A stretch of DNA of 64,000 nucleotides from Bacteriovoracaceae bacterium (GTDB taxonomy: Bacteria > Bdellovibrionota > Bacteriovoracia > Bacteriovoracales > Bacteriovoracaceae), in NCBI GenBank assembly GCA_028101965.1, contig JAOHMI010000005.1:1-64000 (forward strand), read 5' to 3'. The position numbers and the translations under genes were made by a program. Positions within the stretch are counted from its first letter, which is position 1. Each line of letters starts with the position of its first letter. The notes under the pieces were generated by a model that saw only the letters and a program-made list of their open reading frames with translations, ran no database searches and was not told where the DNA came from. This document shows positions 1 to 8,168 of the stretch, piece by piece.

Positions 1-2072
1 ATCCCACTGAAAAAATTGGAGAACGCCACTCTCTCACATCGCAAAAGTCTCGTTTAATTCATAAGCTCTTGCAAAATGATAGTTTTGAACAGCAGATAAA
101 ACTATATAATGAATTTAGTTTAACAGTTAATGAATCATTTACGGCTATTCGTCATTTTTTATCCGTGGACAAACTGGATTCGATTGAATCTGATAATGGT
201 ATAACTGACACTCAAGAAAGTATTCTCAAACTATTTGGAAGTGGCGGCATGTCCTTTGGTGCTATTAGTGCAGAATCACAAAGGGATTTAATTCTAGCTT
301 ATGAGGAAATTGGAGGACGTTGTAATAGTGGAGAGGGAGGAGAGAATCCTTATTTTGAAAAAGAAAATATTTCTGCCAATGTAAAACAAATTGCATCAGG
401 TCGGTTTGGTGTAACGGCTGAATACTTAGTAAATAGTGAGGAAGTTCAGATTAAGATTGCCCAAGGGGCTAAGCCTGGTGAAGGTGGGCAGCTTATGGGA
501 TTAAAAGTAACCACTGATATTGCGAAAGCACGTTACTCAAAAGCAGGAGTCGATTTAATATCACCTCCTCCTCATCATGATATTTATAGCATAGAAGATT
601 TGAAACAACTCATTTATGAACTCAAGCAGTTAAAGCCTCAATTAAAAGTTTCAGTGAAGCTAGTTGCAGGGAAAAATATTGGTGCAATTTCTGTCGGAGT
701 GGCCAAAGCAGGTGCGGACATAATTATGGTTTCAGGTGGAGAGGGGGGAACGGGAGCAGCGAATCTTCTTTCCATGAAACATGCCGGTCTTCCTTTTGAA
801 GTTGGTTTAATTGAAGTTCATCATGCACTAGTTGAAAGTGGATTTCGAAATAATGTGACCTTGAGAACTGATGGAGGTTTACTTACTGGAAAAGATATCG
901 TTCTTGCGACTATCTTAGGCGCAGATGAATTTGATTTTGGAAAAATACTTTTAGTTTCTCAAGGGTGTATTATGGCCCGTGTCTGTGAGAAAAATACTTG
1001 TCCAACGGGGATCGCTACTCATAATGTTAAGTTTAAAAAGAACTATAATGGAAATAAAGAAAAAGTTGTCACCATTTTAAAACTAATGGCCGAACAAACG
1101 TTGCAAGAATTAACCAAAATAAATGCCACGTCCTTAAAGCAAATTAAAGGAAAAACCCAGTTGTTGGGAATTAAGCCGAATTGTTCTGCCTTGGCAGAGA
1201 GTAAGGGATTAAGTTTGGATTACTTTAAGGACTTATCTATTGAGAACACTCTTGAAATCATAGAGGAAAAAGAAACACTCAATGAAATTAATCCGCTTAA
1301 CAAAAAAGTTTTAGAGGGAGTCTCCCAAAATTCTTCAGAAATTTATCCAATAATTAGTACTGACCGTGCTATCCCCATGAGCTTATGTGGATCAATTGCA
1401 GGGGCAAAAATAAACAAAAAGAAATCACAACCGATGCAGCTTTGGAAAGAGATTGATGAAAGTAAAGAGATCAATCTCAACTTTATTGGAAGTGCGGGGC
1501 AAGGTTTTGGAATTTTCTTACCTCAAAATGTTACAGTTAAGCTTCAAGGGGAGGCGAATGATTCTGTTGGAAAGGGTTTGTCCGGAGGGAAAGTCCATGT
1601 ACTTCCTCATCCTGATTCTAATTTTGATCCCATTGAAAATACTATAATCGGAAATGGAGCACTTTATGGAGCTACGTCAGGCGAACTCTTTGCTTATGGT
1701 AAAGGAGGGGATCGATTTGCCGTCCGCAATAGTGGGGCGAGTGCGGTAATCGAAGGAGTCGGAATCCACGCTTTAGAATATATGACAGGTGGGCGAGTTA
1801 TTATATTAGGTTCTGCTTTAGGAAACGTGGGAGCAGGAATGACTGGGGGAGTTTTATATATTGCTAGTAATGAAAAGGATAAAATTAATCATGAATATTT
1901 AATTCATGTGCCATTTCTTGAGGATGATTTTGTTTATATTCGTGAAAAGCTTGATTCTTATCTTGAGTTAACAAAGAGTCCACGCGCGAGGGAAGTATTG
2001 AAATCGATCAATCAAGGAGATTTTCCTTTGAGTAAGTTTTTGCCTAAAAATATAAGCTCTAATTCTGATTAA
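1..2072 (+). CDS. gltB: Glutamate synthase large subunit, C-terminal part (5'-truncated by window edge)
   Basis: Makes glutamate from glutamine and 2-oxoglutarate in the cytoplasm. The frame stays open upstream of the listed TTG to base 3, so the true start lies outside the window. Visible parts are the FMN-binding barrel (GGMSFGAIS, GEGGENPYF, SPPPHHDIYSIEDL, GGEGGTGAA), the 3Fe-4S cysteines in CIMARVCEKNTCPTG, and the C-terminal GXGXG beta-helix (GSAGQGFGIF, GNVGAGMTGG). The amidotransferase domain would be upstream. The small subunit gene gltD does not follow; the next gene is unrelated and 189 bp away. Family assignment is certain; completeness of the gene cannot be judged here. Confidence 0.97.
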   Translation, partial: PTEKIGERHSLTSQKSRLIHKLLQNDSFEQQIKLYNEFSLTVNESFTAIRHFLSVDKLDSIESDNGITDTQESILKLFGSGGMSFGAISAESQRDLILAYEEIGGRCNSGEGGENPYFEKENISANVKQIASGRFGVTAEYLVNSEEVQIKIAQGAKPGEGGQLMGLKVTTDIAKARYSKAGVDLISPPPHHDIYSIEDLKQLIYELKQLKPQLKVSVKLVAGKNIGAISVGVAKAGADIIMVSGGEGGTGAANLLSMKHAGLPFEVGLIEVHHALVESGFRNNVTLRTDGGLLTGKDIVLATILGADEFDFGKILLVSQGCIMARVCEKNTCPTGIATHNVKFKKNYNGNKEKVVTILKLMAEQTLQELTKINATSLKQIKGKTQLLGIKPNCSALAESKGLSLDYFKDLSIENTLEIIEEKETLNEINPLNKKVLEGVSQNSSEIYPIISTDRAIPMSLCGSIAGAKINKKKSQPMQLWKEIDESKEINLNFIGSAGQGFGIFLPQNVTVKLQGEANDSVGKGLSGGKVHVLPHPDSNFDPIENTIIGNGALYGATSGELFAYGKGGDRFAVRNSGASAVIEGVGIHALEYMTGGRVIILGSALGNVGAGMTGGVLYIASNEKDKINHEYLIHVPFLEDDFVYIREKLDSYLELTKSPRAREVLKSINQGDFPLSKFLPKNISSNSD

Positions 2073-2261
2073 TTGTATCTTATTTAATTATAGTTAGAAC
2101 CAAAGTTCTCATGATCGATATCAATTGAATAAACTCAGCAAACCAAGAAAATGTTCTTATATAGTAATAAATTTATATTTATAATTATCTAAATCAGTTG
2201 ACATGAATTTACTTAGTGATACTTGAGGGTAAATATCTATCAATTAACTAAGGATTTATGA

Positions 2262-4160
2262 GTGAAAAAATTACTCATTTTATGTATACTAATGTCTAGT
2301 CAGCTTTTCTCTCAAAAAAAAGAAAATTATTCGAGTTATACTTGGAAGTTTAATAGCTCGCTTAATCACACAGATAATTTTTATTCAGATTCGCAAGGAC
2401 AGGTTCTTTGGACCATTGGAAATTTTAACTTAGTTAGTGATTATATTAAATCCGAATTGCGTAAAATTGCAAAAAAGCAAAACAGAACTCCATTAATTTA
2501 TAAACAAGTCTTTGTGGCCAGTGCTGAAATTGAAATTTATGTTAGTGGTGATATTCCTGATGGCCAGCACTTTGGGGTCTATCGTTACAATTCAAAAGCA
2601 AATAAGCTTATTTCTCAAGGTGGATTAAAGCCTGGTTTAAATACAATTAAAATAGAAAATATAAAAAATAATAGCCGTGTAGGAATAATGGTTAAGAGTG
2701 ATCATGAAATAAATGATTTTGTAAAAATAAAGGTTAATAAAATCACAGTTTATGGAGGAGTTCCGGATAAAATCCGTGGAGTGAAATCCTATAAGGATCC
2801 GGTTGAAGGATATGACCTCAGTGTTCCAAGGCCAGATTTAATTAGTGAAAAACATTGCGGAGTTCCAGCCTTTTTTTGGAAGTCTGAAAATTGGGATAAA
2901 ATTAAGGCAACAGTGAATGAGCTTGGTGGACTATGCAACGTAGTGGAACATATTAATGTTCTAAATCGAATGAATCAAATTGGTCGCCCAGGAGAGGCTC
3001 CCCCAGAACCTCCTGCTCCAAATGAGCCTAGTTTTGATGACAATTATGTAGAAGCTCCTCTCGAACCAGAGGAACCGGTAAAGCCTGTCATTCCAATTAT
3101 TACTCGTGAAACTGTCGTTGATTATATTCTTACTAATTATGCGAAATTTGCCTATATTAACTTAGAAAATGCCTTGGAAAGAAATTCAGCGTACCTAGTG
3201 GATACAAGTGGATCGGTTGAAGGCGCGCCTCTTCAAACCATTAAAGCAGAACTAAAAATTCTTGCAGATGTATTAGATGCAAATCACTATGTTAGTATTT
3301 ATCCTATGGCGTATTCGTTAAATAGCTCGAGTCCTTATATCGATAACTTTAAAAAAAGAAATGCCGATGATTTAGGAACGGAGTTAATCTCTGCTATTGA
3401 TACGATCCGTGCGGATGATGATTGGGATAATTTCTATCCAGCTCTTATTTTTGCTTTGGAAAATAAAAAAATTGATACGATTAATATCCTCAGTGATACG
3501 GATTATAATGACTATTGGTCTTCTGATAGAAAAAATTCAATTAAAAAACTGATTAGTTCAAGAGGAACTCCGATAACCTTCAATGTTTATAACTTTGGTA
3601 ATGGAACTACTAACTCTTTTAGCGAAGAGCTGATCAAGATGGGTGAAGGCAATGGTGAAATTATTGAGAATAAAAAACTTAAACCTGAAATGGCCAAAAA
3701 AAGTTTAGAGCGTATTTTAAAGACTCGGACAGAGGAAGGTTTAGAGGAAGTTATTCAAGAAGTTCTAAAAGAAGTAAAAGAAGAACATGATAAACTTATG
3801 GAAGAGTATCTTCAGAAACTCACTCAGTGGGAAGAAGATCACGCTGCTTGGGAAGAAGAATTAGATGCCTGGGAAGAAGGCCAAGCATTACATCTTGAAG
3901 CTAAGCAAGTTTATCAAGACGATATGGTAATTTATGAACAAGATTATTTAGATTGGTCAGAAGCCCATGCAAAATGGGAGAAAAGTCAATCAGATTGGCA
4001 AACGCAATATAATGAGTATCAATCCCAAGTGACACAATTGAGTCAAACTTTAGAAAGTCCTGAAAAAGTAATTAGCAAACTGGAAAGCTTGAAAAAAATA
4101 TCTACAAATAACGAAGAAGCAGAATATTTCCAAAACTTGATTGATCAGATTACAAATTAA
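2262..4160 (+). CDS. Secreted von Willebrand factor A-domain protein with coiled-coil tail
   Basis: The GTG start gives a clean signal peptide (MKKLLILCILMSSQLFSQ) and has AAGGA about 9 nt upstream. Residues ~20-240 are a beta-rich region without a recognised family. A Pro/Glu-rich linker (~240-280) leads to a vWA domain (~305-480) with a MIDAS-type DTSGS at D314. The tail (~485-620) is a charged coiled coil with Trp at heptad spacing (QWEEDHAAWEEELDAWEEG). Such proteins usually bind a protein partner through a metal ion in the periplasm or at the surface. No chaperone ATPase partner is adjacent. A perfect TTGACA lies at 2198-2203 but I see no good -10 at the right distance. Function is unknown beyond the domain. 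Confidence 0.85.
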   Translation: MKKLLILCILMSSQLFSQKKENYSSYTWKFNSSLNHTDNFYSDSQGQVLWTIGNFNLVSDYIKSELRKIAKKQNRTPLIYKQVFVASAEIEIYVSGDIPDGQHFGVYRYNSKANKLISQGGLKPGLNTIKIENIKNNSRVGIMVKSDHEINDFVKIKVNKITVYGGVPDKIRGVKSYKDPVEGYDLSVPRPDLISEKHCGVPAFFWKSENWDKIKATVNELGGLCNVVEHINVLNRMNQIGRPGEAPPEPPAPNEPSFDDNYVEAPLEPEEPVKPVIPIITRETVVDYILTNYAKFAYINLENALERNSAYLVDTSGSVEGAPLQTIKAELKILADVLDANHYVSIYPMAYSLNSSSPYIDNFKKRNADDLGTELISAIDTIRADDDWDNFYPALIFALENKKIDTINILSDTDYNDYWSSDRKNSIKKLISSRGTPITFNVYNFGNGTTNSFSEELIKMGEGNGEIIENKKLKPEMAKKSLERILKTRTEEGLEEVIQEVLKEVKEEHDKLMEEYLQKLTQWEEDHAAWEEELDAWEEGQALHLEAKQVYQDDMVIYEQDYLDWSEAHAKWEKSQSDWQTQYNEYQSQVTQLSQTLESPEKVISKLESLKKISTNNEEAEYFQNLIDQITN

Positions 4161-4254
4161 GTAATTTTTTATTCCATGTAAGAAAAAAACATTTTCATTT
4201 TTGAACTCTAGCAATAACTTCTCTGTACTTACAAAAACTAAGATATCCCGAATC

Positions 4255-4260
4255 TATAAT
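4255..4260 (+). promoter_or_regulatory. Candidate -10 element for the GY-lipoprotein operon
   Basis: A perfect TATAAT lies about 250 bases before the lipoprotein start. No good -35 at 16-18 bp is visible; CTTACA is 21 bp upstream. If used, it gives a leader of about 240 nt that contains the folded element at 4295-4378. Confidence 0.4.
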
Positions 4261-4294
4261 CCTACTAAACCTAACTTGCTGTTTTGTGTCATGA

Positions 4295-4378
4295 AGACAA
4301 TCCGGTAAAGATCACCGCAAGTAGATTCCTTCTGCCACTGATTATTCTTCAATTCTTATCAGTGGTTGCACTTTGTCT
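4295..4378 (+). ncRNA. Structured 5' leader, predicted three-way junction
   Basis: Three nested helices can be read directly. The closing stem is AGACAA (4295-4300) with TTGTCT (4373-4378). Hairpin 2 is CGGT (4303-4306) with ACCG (4314-4317) and a 7-nt loop. Hairpin 3 is CCACTGAT (4335-4342) with ATCAGTGG (4358-4365) and a 15-nt loop. The element lies inside the 347-base gene-free stretch between the vWA gene and the GY-repeat lipoprotein operon, 130 nt before the start codon. It could be a riboswitch, a thermosensor or a protein-binding leader; no known riboswitch consensus is met. Folding is by eye only. Confidence 0.45.
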
Positions 4379-4507
4379 CCATATAAAATTTTAGATCTAA
4401 TTTTGCCTAAGCGTCTTCAATTTTTTATTTACCAATCAGCGTAAGCAGGAAGATAAAACTTTTATCCTTCCAAAAGTTTATTAACAATTTTTTTTTAGGA
4501 GAAAACA

Positions 4508-5704
4508 ATGATGAAAAAAACATTTGCTGTTTTGGCCATCTCCTCCTTTTCTGTGCTGATGACGGGCTGTAATTCAAAGTATAACGAAGGTTATGATACG
4601 GGTTATAATGAAGGCTTTTCACAGGGGAAAGGTGAAACCTATCAAGGGGCATACGACCAAGGAGTCGTGGAAGGGGAAGCCTCTGGATACAATGAAGGAT
4701 TCACTGCAGGACGAGATGTTGGTTATGATCAAGGTTGGAATCAAGCCGAAGTTGATTTTACACCAGACGAGTACTACCAAGGGATTGCTGATGGTGATGC
4801 TGCCGGTTTTCAAGTTGGTCTTGTTAATGGAGCCGCTCAAGGGGCAATTGATGGAGCTTCGAATGGAGCAGTTGACGGTTACCAAACAGGGGCACAATCT
4901 GGTTTAGATGCTGGCTTTACAGTTGGTTATAACCAAACTTACGATGGAGCTTTTGTCGACGGAACCGTTGATGGTGCAATCGATGGGGCCATTGATGGGT
5001 TTCAAGATGGACGAGCTGAAGGTATTGTTGCCGGAGAAATCGTTGGTGAACAAGATGGATTCGATGATGGTGCAGATTTAGGTTTTACTGATGGTTACAA
5101 TGATCAGTATGCAGCTTCTTATCAAGCTGGATACGATGCGGAGTACGATACCAATTATAATGTCAATTATGATACGTCCTATGATGTTGGTTATGGTGAT
5201 GGCTTTGATGGCTTACCACCTGATCCAACTTATCCAGGGGGAGAAGGTCTTAATGGATTCAATTCTGGAAATTTAATTTCTGAAGTAGTTAATGATCTTT
5301 TAACTGAAGAAGAGTCTAAGTCTGAAACCACTGCTTCCATGTTGGCTTCGGCAGAACACTCCCAAATTCAAAACTTAGGAAAAATTTCTGCAGCGAAGGA
5401 AATGATTCAAGTTGAAAAAATTAAGTCAACCTTATTAAAAAAATATAAAGGGCTTGTTAGCGAAGAAGGAGCTGACAAACTTGCTGACGTGATTATTCGA
5501 ATTGAAAAAGGAAAAGCCGACGGGAGCCTTGATCAAGTAGTTCTAGAAGAGTTTGGTTCAACTCCCCAGGAGTTTGCTGAAGTTGGAAAAAAGTATGAAC
5601 AAGGTGACAAACAAGAAATGGCAGACAAGCTAAAACTTGCTTCAGACAAGTCAGGAATCGCTCAAATTGAGTTGATGACTTTTTTAAGCGACGTGTTCTT
5701 GTAG
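4508..5704 (+). CDS. GY-repeat lipoprotein 1
   Basis: Signal peptide with lipobox LMTGC (Cys21) marks a lipoprotein. Residues ~24-235 are a low-complexity array of G-x3-G steps with aromatic or Asp partners (YNEGYDTGYNEGF, DGAIDGAIDGFQDG), the type that Yae1-like or GXXXG-repeat profiles pick up. The C-terminal ~130 residues form a predicted helical domain shared with the next gene (ASxxxxQIxNxxKIxAxKxM). An AGGAG box sits 8 nt before the ATG. The gene is first in a two-gene operon with a long folded leader. The repeat suggests an extended or zipper-like helical surface structure; function unknown. Confidence 0.85.
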   Translation: MMKKTFAVLAISSFSVLMTGCNSKYNEGYDTGYNEGFSQGKGETYQGAYDQGVVEGEASGYNEGFTAGRDVGYDQGWNQAEVDFTPDEYYQGIADGDAAGFQVGLVNGAAQGAIDGASNGAVDGYQTGAQSGLDAGFTVGYNQTYDGAFVDGTVDGAIDGAIDGFQDGRAEGIVAGEIVGEQDGFDDGADLGFTDGYNDQYAASYQAGYDAEYDTNYNVNYDTSYDVGYGDGFDGLPPDPTYPGGEGLNGFNSGNLISEVVNDLLTEEESKSETTASMLASAEHSQIQNLGKISAAKEMIQVEKIKSTLLKKYKGLVSEEGADKLADVIIRIEKGKADGSLDQVVLEEFGSTPQEFAEVGKKYEQGDKQEMADKLKLASDKSGIAQIELMTFLSDVFL

Positions 5705-5725
5705 GAATGAATTAGGAGAATAATC

Positions 5726-6982
5726 ATGAAAGTAAATAAATATATAGCTTTACTTGTTACCTCAGCCTTTTTGGCCACGGGTTGCAAGGACAAGTTTCAG
5801 GAAGGCTATAATGATGGTCTTTCAGACGGAAATCAAGATGGTCGTCAGGCCGGATTGAGTGAAGGCCATGAAGATGGTTTTCAATTTGGGTATAACTCAA
5901 CCTATAATACTGGATTTAATGACGGTAAAGTACTGGGGATTGATGAAGGTTATGCCGCTGGTGAAGTACACTTCGGGCAATTCACTTATCAAGTGGGTTA
6001 TGATGAAGGTTTTGGCCAAGGGGAAACTCGCGGGTATAACCAAGCTTATACTCCAGCATACAATACTGCTTACGATGACACTTTCGCTACCAGTGAGCAG
6101 CAAGGATATGATGATAATTTTAATATTGGTGTCGCCGATGGTAATTTAGCCGGTGCGGAAGACGGATATCAAGATGGTTATGAACAGAGTTACAATATCA
6201 CTTATGATGAAAACTTCACTGCAGGTTTTACTGAAGGTAGCGATGAAGGTTACGTTATAGGTTATAACAACGGTCAAGCTCAAGGCTACGCTGTCGGTTA
6301 TGATAATGGTGTTGTGGAAGGTGACATTGTCGGAGACGCTGATGGGCGCGCTGATGGTGCTTATAATGGTTCAGTTGATGGTTGGGCCGATGGCTACATG
6401 GACGGCTGGTATGACGGTTGTATCGATGGCGGCTTCTCTGATTGTGATGATTACCTAGGTGGTGGTCAAGCAAATTTCATGATGGCAGCTAGTGGTTCAA
6501 CTTCAACTAATCCAACAGTAAGTTTTGTGGGTAAAGTGGTTGAGGAAATGGTTGATGCAACTTCGATTAAATCTTTTAATCCAAAAGAAGCGAAGGCAAC
6601 TCTTTCATTACTTGCTAGTTCTCAAAATGCTCAGATCGCAAATATCACTAAAATAGCTGCGGTAAAAGATATGTACTACACAAGTGCATTTGCTGATGCG
6701 CTTAAGATTAAATTTCCAAACTTAAAAGATGGTTCTCGAGATAAACTCGCAAAACAATTGTACTCTTGGCATGAACTTAATCGAAAAAATGTTAGCCCTG
6801 AAGATGCCGATAAGTTTGTGAAAAACTTAACTGGTGTATCTCTTCAAAACTGGAATAACTCTGTTGTCTCAAGTAAAACGGGTGATAGCAGCTCACTTAA
6901 TGAAAACTTTGAAGTGGCATCTGAAACTTTAGATACTACTCAAGCCGATTTGCAGGGCATACTGCATACTATTTTCTTCTAA
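5726..6982 (+). CDS. GY-repeat lipoprotein 2 (tandem paralogue)
   Basis: Begins 21 bp after the previous gene with its own AGGAG box. Lipobox LATGC (Cys20) is followed by a GY-repeat array to about residue 245, ending in a Trp/Tyr-rich stretch with a Cys pair (GWYDGCIDGGFSDCDDY). The C-terminal helical domain (~260-418) aligns with that of gene 1. The same order of modules in both shows a tandem duplication followed by repeat drift. The two products may form a hetero-assembly on the membrane; this is inference. An intrinsic terminator follows. Confidence 0.85.
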   Translation: MKVNKYIALLVTSAFLATGCKDKFQEGYNDGLSDGNQDGRQAGLSEGHEDGFQFGYNSTYNTGFNDGKVLGIDEGYAAGEVHFGQFTYQVGYDEGFGQGETRGYNQAYTPAYNTAYDDTFATSEQQGYDDNFNIGVADGNLAGAEDGYQDGYEQSYNITYDENFTAGFTEGSDEGYVIGYNNGQAQGYAVGYDNGVVEGDIVGDADGRADGAYNGSVDGWADGYMDGWYDGCIDGGFSDCDDYLGGGQANFMMAASGSTSTNPTVSFVGKVVEEMVDATSIKSFNPKEAKATLSLLASSQNAQIANITKIAAVKDMYYTSAFADALKIKFPNLKDGSRDKLAKQLYSWHELNRKNVSPEDADKFVKNLTGVSLQNWNNSVVSSKTGDSSSLNENFEVASETLDTTQADLQGILHTIFF

Positions 6983-7027
6983 TAATCCCAAACTGGGATT
7001 GTAAAAAAATTGTTCCTACTTACCTAG

Positions 7028-7055
7028 CCGCGCTCTTATGAGTGCGGTTTTTTTT
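7028..7055 (+). terminator. Intrinsic terminator after the GY-lipoprotein operon
   Basis: CCGCGCTC-TTAT-GAGTGCGG forms an 8-bp stem with one G-U pair, followed by eight T. A smaller stem, AATCCC-AAACT-GGGATT, lies between the stop codon and this terminator. Confidence 0.9.
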
Positions 7056-7145
7056 ATTCAATAGTTATTTAAAATTTTTTAATTTCTTTATTATTTTAAT
7101 ACGCTTCGTTTTCGGATTGATAATTTAATGAAGTAGATTTAAAAG

Positions 7146-7964
7146 TTAGTATGACTTTAAGTTCTCATCGATTGCAATGAAATTGACATTTCTGGATTGA
7201 GCTTTTCTTAAGTGTTTTAATTTTTTAATTTTATACACTCTTTTCAAAAATAAAGTCGAATCTTTAATTTTTGAATATTGTTTAATTTGAGAAAGTGGAA
7301 AATTTAGGACGGCCGTATGGGAATTAACTTTATTTAATCGGCTTGCATTAAAAAATGTTTTTTTCATCAACTTAGAAAAATAAAAATCTCCTCCACCTTC
7401 TGAAATAAATACTAAGACTCTTCTTTGAAGATTGGATTCATGAGGCCAACCGCAGATTTTTAGAGAATTAAGCATATTATTAGCTTTGCCACATCTGGAA
7501 ATATAATCTTGATAAGTAAAAAGCAAGGAACCTAATTCTTGGCGAAAGATTCTTTCTACTTCATTAATGGAGTTTTCTCGATTGGTCATAGGTAGCTTTT
7601 TAATGTCTAGAAAGAGAAAAAGAGGCTGAGAAGTAAATGATTTGTCATGAGAAACCACATTTCGAATAGACTTTAAGGCCTTTCGTAGGCTGTCTACATT
7701 CGACCATGATCGAAGAGAGTCATGATAAATCCACCAATCATTTGGTTTTTTGATACCTCGTTTTGATTTTCTAATATCAAGTTCAATCGCCTTAAAATTA
7801 TATTTAGTGATTTGTTGATTAATATTTGATTGAAAGGAATATGAATTGTGGGAAGTTTTATACTTGATTAAATTTATCGGAGTTCCGAGAACTTTAGAAT
7901 CACTAATATTAGTAATCAAACTCACTATCATTAGTTTAAAAGAAATCGCCCTTATTCTTAGCAT
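7146..7964 (-). CDS. Secreted PI-PLC-like phosphodiesterase
   Basis: 272 aa with a hydrophobic N-terminus that may act as a signal peptide. The motif order fits the PLC-like phosphodiesterase barrel: TSHNSY with His39, an acidic pair in IELDIR (Glu61, Asp63), His81 in WIYHDS, then FLFLDIK. This matches the Ca2+-dependent PI-PLC-C1 type of bacterial enzymes, which cleave phosphodiester bonds of inositol or other head groups. In a predator it could act on prey membrane lipid; that is inference. It is downstream of the 938-aa gene but 204 bp away, so co-transcription is uncertain. The C-terminal half is poorly conserved to my eye. Confidence 0.7.
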   Translation of the reverse strand: MLRIRAISFKLMIVSLITNISDSKVLGTPINLIKYKTSHNSYSFQSNINQQITKYNFKAIELDIRKSKRGIKKPNDWWIYHDSLRSWSNVDSLRKALKSIRNVVSHDKSFTSQPLFLFLDIKKLPMTNRENSINEVERIFRQELGSLLFTYQDYISRCGKANNMLNSLKICGWPHESNLQRRVLVFISEGGGDFYFSKLMKKTFFNASRLNKVNSHTAVLNFPLSQIKQYSKIKDSTLFLKRVYKIKKLKHLRKAQSRNVNFIAIDENLKSY

Positions 7965-8168
7965 AAGTTAATATGATTCATTTTAAATTTGTAATCAAGT
8001 CTAGTTGAAATCATTCACGAATTTCTGACAATTAGACTACCCATATTGATCTAGATCAATTAAGTTTTAATATATATTTAACAAAAATAACAATTATGGA
8101 ATTTTAAAGTTTGGCTTTATTTCATTTGAAAAATTCTTATTCGCCTAATCAATTATTTTATTATTGGA

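Noticed and set aside
2262-2300. Alternative ATG at 2258 for the vWA gene
   Set aside because: It opens a different frame that stops after 13 codons; the GTG at 2262 gives a signal peptide and fits the ribosome-binding site.
4295-4378. Cobalamin riboswitch-like fragments (AATCCGGT, GCCACTG)
   Set aside because: No B12-box sequence follows and the downstream genes have no link to cobalamin; the resemblance is limited to short pieces.
4425-6473. ORFs overlapping the GY-repeat lipoproteins in other frames
   Set aside because: Shadows of the repeat DNA with no start signals; amino-acid composition is biased by the repeat.
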